Shown: positions 32,404 to 42,401 of the stretch, one piece after another
Layout: every line of letters starts with the position of its first letter
Numbering within the stretch: position 1 is the first letter of the stretch
Assembly: GCA_033558025.1 (NCBI GenBank)
Contig: JAUCEF010000013.1
Coordinates: 4,023,001 to 4,087,000, forward strand
DNA: 64,000 nt
Direction of reading: 5' to 3'
Origin: Phytophthora sp. 'mugwort'
Taxonomy: Eukaryota > Oomycota > Peronosporomycetes > Peronosporales > Peronosporaceae
Position numbers and translations under genes: made by a program
The notes under the pieces: generated by a model
Told to the model about the DNA's origin: nothing
Database searches by the model: none
The model's input: the letters and a program-made list of their open reading frames with translations, nothing else

Positions 32404-32425
32404 TCTCATTCTCGTTTTTGGCGCA
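32404..32425 (+). promoter_or_regulatory. Oomycete initiator plus flanking promoter element
   Basis: TCATTCTCG followed by TTTTTGGCGC fits the oomycete initiator (TCA.T-pyrimidine) with its flanking T-rich block. It gives a 5' leader of about 45 nt to the ATG at 32,451. A second TCATTCTCC at 32,366 is an alternative. Confidence 0.5.
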
Positions 32426-32450
32426 AGCAACGCACAAAGCTAGACTGACC

Positions 32451-34251
32451 ATGACTGATGCGAAGACAGCCGACGCCGTGTACGCGCAAATCGGCAAAAT
32501 GCGCGAGATGGCCAAGGGTAAACATGTCGATATCCCTGAGGTAAGTTTGAAGTTTTTTTTTTCAGCGCATTGTTTGCTTGAATTCGTGGTTCTACTGACA
32601 CAATACTTCGTTATTGCAACTAGAACCCGTATGTAGCGACACATGAGATCGCTACGGCGCTTCTTGCGTCGAACGGAGACGAACAGGTAAAAAGATTAGA
32701 ATAGTTTTATTTGTATTTGTATATTTTGCGTATGGAGAAGAAAAAGTACGACTTAAACTTGTCAAATTTGTATCATTATAGGCTGCAATGAAGAAGATAA
32801 TGGCAAAGTTTGGTCGCAATAAGCGATCTCTTCCGTCTGAGATGAACCAGAGTCACAAGAAGACGAAGCGCGGAGGGGAAAATGGCGGTGATGACGGTGA
32901 GCCAGCCTCTACGGGTTACGCGTATGCTGCAGTCTCTAAAGATGACATGGATTCTGGTGGTCAAAGTCACGACAACGGCGAAGAGTCAATGGCCCCCCAT
33001 AAAACGATCCGTTTGGTCGAAGAAGTTCGTGAGAAGAAAGCTGCACATCCGGCGAACCAGGAGATTGTGGACGCGTTTGCCAACTATGGCGAGGAACAAC
33101 TTGACCGCGGTCATACTGGCAAAGGTGTGTCGCATCTTCGTGCTGCACTCCACATTCGTGACCATCCAGATGCGATCAAGTCGGGAAGAGAAGCGCGGAT
33201 TGTGCCGATGGTGGGCGACAAACTCGCTAGCCAGATCGAGGAAGTGTTAGCGACGGGTAAGTTGAAAGACGAGACTGGAGGTCAAAATGTGAGTACCAGT
33301 GTGGACAATCATCAGCGACCTGAATTGGTGTTGGAAATCCACAAATCCCGAGCAAAATGTCCCGAGAACCAACCGTTGGTGGATGAATTAACCAAATTTG
33401 GAGAGCACGAGCTATATTTTGGTAGTTCCGGTAAAGGTACAAGCCATCTCCGTGCAGCACGCGAAATTCAACTGACGGATCAAGTGATTAAGTCGGGGTC
33501 TGCAGCCCGGACAAGTGTCCCATTGGTCGGTGATGTAATTGCCGATAAGATTGATCAGATCTTGGAGCATGGCCGCATTGTCAAGGACACGGGCGAGACC
33601 ACGGGATCTCGAAGCTATTCGCGTGGTAGCGGTGGGGGTTATACACTTGCTCCAATTGTCAAGAGTTTACGCGAGAAGCCTGCCAAGTGTCCGGAAAACC
33701 AGCCGATTGTCGATGCTTTGGTCGACTATGGTGACAGTCACTTGTACTCGGGTCACCGAGGCAAAGGTATCTCGCATTTGCGTGCCGCTCAAGGGATTCG
33801 AGACTCGGAGACAGTGGTCAAGTCGGGTAAGCAAGCAAGTCAAGAGATTGGGATGGTGGGGCGACGAATTGCGGCCAAAATTGACCAAATCATCGAGCAG
33901 GGACACGCTGACAGTGACGAAGATTACGAGTACGACGCCCAAGAGGAGGAAGAAGAGGAGGGAAGTGAATATGGCGAACGTGAACGCGACTCAGTGGTGC
34001 CTCCTATCGTACAGGATATTTGCAGCAAGGACGCAGAGGTGGAGAAGAACCAGGTTTTGGTTGATGCCCTGGTTGAATATGGCGAGGAGGAGTTGTACAA
34101 GCGCCACACTGGACGAGGCACGGCATTTCTGCGTGCTGCACGTCGAATTCGTGATGCTGAGGTGGCGGTGACCAGTGGGCAGGAAGCGAAGAAGTTGGGA
34201 CGCATTGGTGACAAAGTTGCGGAATATCTTGACACGATTTTGGCAAAGTAG
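32451..34251 (+). CDS. Protein of four tandem DNA polymerase beta 8-kDa/HhH-like domains, no polymerase domain
   Basis: Exons 32,451-32,540, 32,624-32,686 and 32,782-34,251; introns 83 and 95 bp. The product is 540 residues. Four units lie at about 126-210, 233-315, 342-425 and 459-540. Each has N...VDA...YGE..LY..H.GKG..HLRAA..IRD, then (K/T)SG..A and (V/I)G.(K/R).A..(I/L)(D/E)..L. This matches the N-terminal lyase/HhH domain of family X polymerases (PF14716 type). Nothing resembling the polymerase fingers, palm or thumb follows; the protein ends with the fourth unit. The lysine equivalent to Pol beta Lys72 (dRP-lyase nucleophile) is Lys in units 2 and 3, Gln in 1 and Tyr in 4. The linker before unit 4 is very acidic; KKTKRGG near residue 78 could be a nuclear signal. 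DNA binding is likely; lyase activity is only a possibility. Confidence 0.82.
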
Positions 34252-34741
34252 TTTTGTACTGGAGGAGGGGAGACACTGCAGATTATTTTTTAATTTTGTT
34301 TTTCACTAGCACGGGAGAAGTGAAGACCCACGAAGCGTAGCAGATTTTGAAGCGTGCTAAGTGTAAACCGCATCTGAATTGGACACTATTCTACCTAATA
34401 ACTTCGTTCTTATGCGCTGCAACCAAGCCACGTTTCGTATTTGGGTTGCAGACTGGTCCAATGTGTATTTTAATCTGCTGACGACGCAATTCGGGATATA
34501 CTGGCACATTACGCCGGCAGTTTTTTTTCTTAACATTATTTTACAAGGAGAGTAGGTTTAACGTTTCTAATATTATTTTACAAGGAGAGTAGGTTTAACG
34601 TTTCTAATACCCAGCTGCTGTTTCTAACCAGACAACCAGGTTAAACCTTCATTACAGTCATGCAACCGATGTGGACCACAACATTGTTTCCCACTTGCAA
34701 AATTCTCTCCCTCCCTTCTCTAAGAAAGAAGAGATGGCGCG
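34252..34741. repeat. Intergenic stretch with a 37-bp tandem duplication at 34,535-34,608
   Basis: Two units of 37 bp (34,535-34,571 and 34,572-34,608) beginning ATTATTTTACAAGGAGAG differ at most by one or two bases. The rest shows nothing recognisable; a pyrimidine-rich run precedes the CRN relic. Confidence 0.75.
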
Positions 34742-36480
34742 AAAGTGTGGTTCCAGCTAGCGGATGCAGCAACTCGCGGCGCGCACGGGGATATACAAAC
34801 AGCATCAGCATCACCTGATGGTGTCAGTGATAATTGATGATCTCCGAACTCTCTCGCGCACGTTGACGCAGCCAACCTGCGAGTCTACGCCAATAGAGCC
34901 GTGTATGACGACAAGGATGGCCATCATTTATATCCGAGGTCATCGTTGAATGATCCTGACGTGCAAGCCACGCTTAATCGTGGAAGTGCCGACGCAGCAT
35001 CTTGTTCCTCGCACTGTGGCATCAGTGGCCGAACTAATTGCAATTCCAAGCACCACTGTCCTAAACGAGCCCATGTACGCGGAGGAATGTATCTCACTGA
35101 CTGAATGGGACGTTGACGCTGTGCACGAGATTCCTTTAATCTGGAGGTTTATGAGCAGCTTGGCCGGATGCACAAACAGTGGGAAGATCTTTTGGCGAAT
35201 GGAAGACAAGCAGTCGTGTCATTGATGGTGGATGGATGGTTTCGAGAATCTACTCGCGGCTGCATTAATGTGCACGCAAACAAGAAGAGTATCCTCATGG
35301 GATCACCGGGCATCGACAAGTCGACGCTGCTCTGCGTGATGGCCTTTCATCTCGTTTTCAAGCACAACAAGAATGTGCTGGTGTACCGACGATTGACTGG
35401 ACGCAAGCAAAGCAATTGTTTCTTTTACTTGACGTACAATGCTGATCAAGTGGTCTATTATTTCAATCCCGCTCTGCAAGGAACCACATGCTGTCAATAT
35501 TTATGAAGCACTCATTGGTCAACTTGGCATCGAATATCTATGGCTATTGTTGGATGGCTTTCGCTACGAAGATATTCCACAGGGTTTAACGACGTTTGAC
35601 CTGTTGGCAACATCGCAGCAAGTGGATTTGAAGTGTCAAGAAGTGGATGATGCGTACTGCTGCTTGCTTTCGTCTTGGAGAAATCAGGACCTTTTTAAGC
35701 TGGGAGAACAAGTCTACCAATTTAAGGTGGAAGAGATGGAGGAGCGATTTTACTTTTCTGGTGGAACCGTTCAGGAGTGTGGACGAGCCACAGTGGAGGA
35801 AATACGCATCGTCATCTATAAAGCAGTAACACAAGCCGATGACGTAGGGCTCCTTCTCTCGAACAGGGCAAATATTCAATCAGGCCGAAATTACGTCGAT
35901 CGACTGCGTCACACGTTTTGTCAAGGATATTACGCATGCGAATGGGTTTCTTTGTCGTGAGCACTGGGAGCAGGTTATCGACTCGGAATATGCTGTTCTA
36001 ACTTGCTCTGTAAGACTTGGATCGGTTGCTGGAATTTATTCGTGGTCGAAAAGCGCTGGACACGGATCACTCGCTGGAAATGTTTTCGAGATCTATCTTC
36101 ATTGCCTGGCTACCGACAACACGTTGAAACTCTACATGTCAGAATATAATCCGCCAGAAAGAAGGAAACCAAACGAACGGCGGCATTTCGAAGTGAAGCA
36201 CGTGGGCTTGAGGAATGGCGGTGCAACTTGCTGCGGAACGACAAGCGATTATAAGACCTATTTGGTGGATTGGAGAGATGATGAAGAGCTCACGTACTGG
36301 TTCCTGCGTGTCATGATTTTCCGAATATTGATAGCATTATGTAGCTTAAGTCTACCTAGACAAGAAGAGCAATGTCGCTTATCTTCAAATTTATATTATC
36401 GTCGCAGCAGATCATGAAATTAAGGGCAAGCAGTTGCAAAAGATGAGGGCGATTTTCGACGCAGAAGCGCTATTATCAGC
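34742..36480 (+). pseudogene. Crinkler (CRN) family effector relic with P-loop domain
   Basis: CRN proteins are translocated cell-death or immunity-modulating effectors of oomycetes. Here the N-terminal header-like region is readable in pieces from 34,742 to about 35,060 with two adjacent stops and frame changes. A P-loop NTPase domain common in CRN C-terminal halves lies at 35,168-35,506; its Walker A has Asp where the last Gly before Lys-Ser/Thr should be (about 35,320). After a frameshift the domain continues at 35,439-35,960, and a C-terminal part follows to about 36,480 with further frame changes. No usual start or secretion signal is visible. It is a dead gene with an altered nucleotide-binding loop. 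Confidence 0.7.
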
Positions 36481-36859
36481 GCACACGTGAAGCTCGCTTA
36501 GACTATCAGAAGGGGTATGACGACAAGAACAGAGATCACATTCGGACTCGCAAGCGAAAAAGTAAAGCGAACCTAATCCAAGTGAAAGCGAACCTAAGAG
36601 TGAAAACGAACTTAACTAATTAATTAGTCAAGCCCTATATAGACGGGCATCTACACCATTTGAAATAATTAATTAAAATTAAAAAATAAAAAACTTTCTA
36701 TTGGCCCATGAAATAAAGTCAATCCAGATACGACATCCAATAACTATAAAGTCATTCCCACGATAATAATATAGCCACAAATATATAGCAAATATGCTGT
36801 CTTACGAACGGGAAGGACTGACGCGATTAAATATTAATGTAATCTGATGGGGTAGCGAT

Positions 36860-37686
36860 TATCGCGTCAAGGTTCGATGGGAATCTGGTCTATATGAGCA
36901 ACATTACTCGCCCGACAACTCAAAAGTTGGTTGCAAAGCAGTACAAGGTTTCTATCAAAGAGACCTGGCGAAGCACATATCCAAGGGCTATAAGACCGAC
37001 CCCAAGTATCGTTTCTTCAGCGGTCATCATATGGAGTCTCATCTATACGAGGGCATCCAGCCATCTGTGCTCTACGACAACTTTGAGCACGTTCTCTCTT
37101 TGCAAACCAATGCATTTAAGGTGAATGTTGCTTTTGGCAACGACCTGATTAGTCTCAGCGATGAGAAAGAAACCAGGTACTTTCACCCGAATCTCGGTAA
37201 TACCTACTGTTTAATACTCCTGTTGCGGTTAATAGCAAAGCCGATATTCGAAATAATTATTTCGGAAATTAGGTCCATGGAGTTGGCTAACAAGCTGAAC
37301 TACCTCAGCTCTGGATACACAAGGTCAAGCCTATTACTGGTTTTGAGATTTTCATCTACCATCGCAACCATGCTCTTGGTGATAGCGAAGTTGTCAATCA
37401 TAAGATCGTTCGCGAAAACAAGCATGTCATCAACTTCCCCAAGACGAACAACAAACGCGTCTTCCATTGTATTGCATGATATTTGCTACAAGACCCTAAG
37501 AAGGATCCTCGTAAAATCCAGGCTCAAGTGAAGGAGGTGTTCAAGCGCTACTGTTCTTTTAAGGGTATCAACGACACACTGAGTCTGTTTAAAAGCTTTA
37601 AGCATATCGACCTCCTACAGTTCTATGAGGTTGAGAATTGCTTCCATCTCGCTATCAATATTTATAAGATGGATGTTATTCATTAA
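36860..37686 (+). pseudogene. N-terminal part of Maverick DNA polymerase B
   Basis: Readable pieces: MESHLYEGIQPSVLYDNFEH (37,031), FKVNVAFGNDLISL, then in other frames ITGFEIFIYHRNHALGD, VINFPKTNNKRVFHCIA (37,430-37,480) and LLQDPKKDPRKIQAQVKEVF, ending AINIYKMD at 37,676. This resembles the leader domain found before the exonuclease of Maverick-type polymerases. Stops and frameshifts are present. The sequence ends abruptly after IYKMD. Confidence 0.5.
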
Positions 37687-37977
37687 CTCGTTTTGATTCT
37701 GCTTACTTCCTGAATGATCCACAACTTTCGCCGTAGCTTACCAAGCTCACGGTCGTTTGTTAGCAGTTCTGGCACGCTCTTATGGGTTGTGTCTAAATAT
37801 ATCAAATCAGATATTTCAAAACAAAATTAAAAAATAGTGGAGGTAATATACATGAGTCAAAGCTACAGAGGATGTCTCTATCAAATTTATTATCAAGCTA
37901 ATTATGTCTCATTTTTTGCGTCAGCCAATACTCCTTTTCAAGAGTCGACTTCCTGCTCTTATTAACTAATCTGAGAT

Positions 37978-38930
37978 TATGGCGGCTCCCAGGAATCAGG
38001 TTCATTCCCAAGCCATCGAAGTAAGTATTTGAACTTACCAGTCCGCATCTTTTTGTGATCTAAGATCTTCTCAGCTTCAAGGATATCGCCTCGATTGATT
38101 GTAGCATAAATTGTCTCTGATTGAACATTTTTGAGGTCGTTTGGAGCCTTGTAAAGTGTATGCCCATTTTTCGAGCGGATTTGGACTCGATAACCATCAA
38201 TCCCTACCACTGAATATACAGCCTTGCTCCAACGTGCCGCCTCCTTATCAAACATTCCCTTCTTTAGTCGATAGAGAACATTGGCCCCAACGCTGATCTG
38301 GATCAATCTTATCAGCTTCACCTTGTTTGTGAGCCAGAACTGCCTCCATTACTTGGCCTTTAGCTTCATTTGGCGTCATTCCAATCGATCGATGAACAGT
38401 GCTGTTGTAGTTGGCAATAACGTCGCTGATTAGATTTTGTGTAATCCGCTTAGGAGATGGAGCGGGTGAAACCCCGGTCAGCTAAATCTTGTATTGGCTC
38501 TGCTTTATAGTTCGGTTGAATCTTTCAATTTTGCCCATAGCCCCATGATCACCGGGCTCGTTGTTAAAATGCTCTATCTCTTTGGTTAAAAACAATTCTT
38601 AAGCTTACGCATTCATGAACTCACTACCATCATCGCTCGTTAAAATATCGACTTTGTGGAGTCGAACAAACGCTTTCAGGGCTGTTAAAACTATAGGCGC
38701 AGTCTTATTCACCAAAAGCATTGCGTAACCGGTGCGGGAGTTGATATCGATACCTGTCAGAAGCGGTTGTTTGCCCCAGAAAGCAATGCCAAGAGTTGGG
38801 GTTGTGAAAGGCGATTTTGAATCCATCGTATCGCTTCTTTTGCTCTTGAAACTGCTGGATATCTGACTGAATAGCATACCACTCCTTCACAGGCCTTAAC
38901 GTTATTTTATTAGAATCTATCTTTCCAGCC
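37978..38930 (-). pseudogene. Maverick/Polinton-type integrase with chromodomain, broken
   Basis: The DDE core is readable: GIDINSRTGYAMLLVNKTAP (38,750-38,690), TSDDGSEFMNA (38,640-38,605) and, after a stop, GAMGKIERFNRTIKQ (38,550-38,510). It continues through NYNSTVHRSIGMTPNEAKG to the C-terminal SH3-like part (VGANVLYRLKKG, 38,290) and a chromodomain, GKFKYLLRWLGNEPDSWEP, ending at 37,978. Several stops and frameshifts. Confidence 0.72.
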
Positions 38931-39089
38931 TTCTGTTAAAGCGCTTGAGCCCCAACACAACCAATTTTACGGTTGTAGTATAGTTTGCTGAGGAGATCAT
39001 TGAGCTGTTCGCTCGCACTTGTGCATGTGGTCAGCGACCTCACCCTCATCGTGTCCATAATTCGTATATATTATTCAAAGAAAAACATG

Positions 39090-41364
39090 TGATAGGTCGG
39101 AGAACCTCTAAATATCAAGAGGGATGGTACTATTTCCATTCTCAAACACTTGCCGCTTGTCGTAGAAATATGATAAGGCAGTTTTGGTCTGAGTGTGCGC
39201 AGTGATTGGTTTAGATTCTTTTGACAGCCTAAATCCCTTGTTAGTACCACGAAGGGTGATGTGGTCGCGAACAGACTCAAATCCCAAAGGGTTGAGTACA
39301 TCCTCATTGCGACCACGGCTTTGTTGTACGCCCTAAGCTGAAACCATCACCTTGTATGACTCGTCTGGAAGATAGCAAATATAGTTCTCACTCGAGAGTG
39401 AGACCATAGCACCGCCATACCATTCATCCTTGAATAGACCAGGGGTTCGACGGTCAAACTTAGCCACTTCCAGGTTATAGTCGCGTGGGAACCAATCGTA
39501 TTTGTGCTGTTTGAAGTGATCACGTAGCTCAGGTTTGACGCACTTCTGGAATGGATTATTGCAGCTGAAAGCGATGTAGGCAGAGTCCGTGCCCATTTCT
39601 TGGTACTGGAAATCGGATCGATCGAAGTAGATGTCAATACAATCGTAGTAGAACTCGAGCATGCATAGCTTCGCAAGCTAATAGATGTATATGGACAAAT
39701 GGATTGGGTTCTTGTAATTGAGACGACGCTTCTTCATAGTTATATCACAGGGATCGTGCAGCTCCTCTAATCCATGAAACGTGTAGTGTTCAATACGTGA
39801 CTTTATCTTATCCGCATTTGACTCGTACTGAACCTGTTTGTGCTTACTCATGTCCATGCCCGATCGCCCAAAGCCGAGTTGCCAACCAATTTCATCATCT
39901 CCGCAATCATAGCCTTACTCTTATCCTCATCACCGACACGACGTGCGCTCGATACAGCCTCTATGAATGGAGCAAAAGCCTTGTGAGGGCTGGCTTTAAT
40001 GAAACGGTAAGTCTTAGTGATTTCCATTCCATGAGACAGATACCACTTGAGTAGCGGAGTGTATATCAGCATCTTTTCACCAAAGTAGCTTCCAATCAGC
40101 TTGCGAGCAGGCTTGGCTTTGTTCTTTTCTCGTACCTCGTCGTTCTTCAACACATGCTCACCAATGATCTTCTCGTTAGTACAGTCAATCTGTATATTTT
40201 TGAAAATGGGGGTCATTTCACTAAAATAGTCTTTCAGGTGATCTGGAGTTCGAATATCACACTCAAGAAAGCCAAAGATTTTGTTGTTCTGGATATCCTC
40301 AAGAATATTTGAATAAGCTTCAATATTGGTAAGGTGTCCGCAAGGCATGTTATTACCAAGCACCCAGAGGTATATAGCATTGGCGTCGTAATCGATGATC
40401 TTTTTCACGAGCTTACCACTACGAACCTTAGTCTCGTTGCGTTTGGCGTAGCGGATGAAAATGATAGATGGTCCACCAGCAATGTTTTCCTTCATCTTGC
40501 CGTAAATGTCCTTCTCCTCCCTGTCAATCGAATAGACAAGCTTGTCCTAGTTGAATTCAAGTAGTTTCGTGAAGCGAAATTCACCGAACGACATGTCCTT
40601 GCGTGCGACGTTGCATTGAACGCATTGAACGCATGTGACGAGGACATTACCGTCAATGTCCCCAATTTTGTTTTATGCGATCGGCTGATGAAGTATCGAC
40701 AGTCAGCTGACACCAGCATAGACCACAGATATTGTTTTCTTTTCCAGCAACGTCTCAAGTGATCCGAGTCATATTGAACTCACGCTTGAAAACTCCATCC
40801 TGGTGCTTGTAGCCGCTCATACGCTTAGCTGCGAATCTGAAAGCCTTAGCAGGGACTTTTTTAGGGTGTTGAAGCGCATTGAAGCAGGTTTGATACATAA
40901 CATTCTCCGAGAGCCCTGGAAGCGAGACACCATCAGCGAACATGTCGACGTCAAAACACTTAAACATTCACGCTGAGCCTTGGTAGCCTTGATGAATGGT
41001 ACCACATCTAAGGTATTGTACCAGATAAGTAAATCTTTGATAGACTTCATATCATAGTGCTTCCACACGAACTTTACCCGCTAGTAGTCAGCGTTGGTAA
41101 TGCTGGTACCACGAAGCGCACTGTCCAAGACTGATTTGGAGGGATGCTTGTCTCGTTGAGCACCCCGAAAGCTTTGATGTATTCGTATGGAAATAGACCC
41201 TTGCCAAGACCACAGACACATTGAATCCTGTTATCACACTCGCACCCACCAAAATATGTACTAAGATACTTCTCATAGCTTGTTCGTGCTGGAACATAAT
41301 AGCTAATATCAAGCATCTCCATGTCCGAAGTAGCAATGCACAAGTAGCTTGAATTCTTGATCAC
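39090..41364 (-). pseudogene. Maverick/Polinton protein-primed DNA polymerase B, exonuclease to thumb, broken
   Basis: Read from 41,364 downward: the exonuclease-domain piece LDISYYVPARTSYEKYLSTY with FGGCECDN; DMKSIKDLLIWYNTLDVVPF (41,045); the palm motif A DYDANAIYLWV (40,395); motif B MKLVGNSALGD (39,880); motif C TDSAYIAFS (39,590-39,565); the thumb piece LPDESYKVMVSA to 39,333, then NPLGFESVRDHITLRG near 39,290-39,240. At least four frame breaks. The three catalytic motifs are in the right order. Confidence 0.75.
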
Positions 41365-41400
41365 AGATTTGATGTTGCCGTACCAATGACGGCAAATACG

Positions 41401-42401
41401 TCGCTATGGTGTAGGGAATGGCCTGAGAATGCGGCCGCCCTCGTTGCCGCCGTTGGAGACTAGATTGTCGTGGCCCCGTTCGAAGGTTGAATGTGCGGCT
41501 AAACGCTGATTGGTCAAATAAGCCATGGACGTGTCCCACAAGGGACAGTGTGCACCACACGACATCAGCACGGATGATGACCACTAGTCCTATCCGGATG
41601 TTATCCGGACAACCGCCAGCCGAGGCTTCGGTGAGCAGTCACCGAGACTTCGGTGGTTACACAACGGACGAGTTCACATTAGATATTTTGTATAAAGTAT
41701 AGGAAATGGTAGATTAAGAGATAAGCACCTTCGTACGCAACTAATAAAAACAGCTTTTGCTTCCGATCGCATAAGAGTCAAGTCCGGCTGCGGTAAGTGT
41801 TCGCAGCGTCTGGTTCCGCTTGGTCGCCAGGATTATGTCTGTCGGTGGACATGGTGGCTAGTTGGAGCACGCGTTCATCCACCCGGCAGCGCCAAGAGAC
41901 TAACATGAATCGTGACGAAGCCGAGTGCCAGGGACGGGTACGTCCGACCCAGGAGTGATAAGGGAAGCCTACGTCCAACAACAACCTGCCGGAGTCTTTC
42001 TCCGGCCCCATGCTAACGGCTGAAAGTCTAGGACCCTTCCTTCTGAGGGGACCATCGAGGTTACAAGAAGTGTGCGATAGCAGCCTAGCCTTTGCTCGTG
42101 GCTAGGGCTGTTGGAGAGCTCGGTTGATCTGTCAGCTAGTCAAGGCGCACAGGGTCACTTACAACCCGGTGCTAGTGCAGAGTCAAGGCCTTCAGGTCGA
42201 AACTTCGCCTATATTCGCTGAGTTCCCGTGGACAAAGCGTGTGTTGTGGGTGGGAAGCACTGGCAGACAAATTCTGGCGTGTTCCTACACGACAACTGGT
42301 GCCGCGGTCGGGGATTGGTGTGACCTTCTGTGTGTTACGATTTGTTTGTAGGTCACCGAGTTTACGAGCAAAAACCCGAAGTGAAGAAGAAAAGGAAGAA
42401 G
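41401..42401. other. Probable LTR/leader region of the first gypsy element
   Basis: No gene. It lies between the Maverick relic and the gag start, so the 5' LTR and primer-binding site should be here, but I could not find a second LTR copy near 50.7 kb to confirm borders. A short inverted motif is seen at TCCGGATGTTATCCGGA (41,595-41,611). Confidence 0.35.

Larger units (their letters stand above)
36860..41400. mobile_element. Maverick/Polinton relic, partial and internally rearranged
   Basis: Protein-primed family B DNA polymerase plus chromodomain integrase is the diagnostic pair for Maverick/Polinton elements. Here an N-terminal polymerase part is on the + strand (36,860-37,686), while the exonuclease-to-palm part and the integrase are on the - strand (41,364-37,978). 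No capsid, protease or ATPase genes and no terminal repeats were found, so most of the usual 15-20 kb is missing. The DNA is notably AT-rich near 36,600-36,830. Confidence 0.72.
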
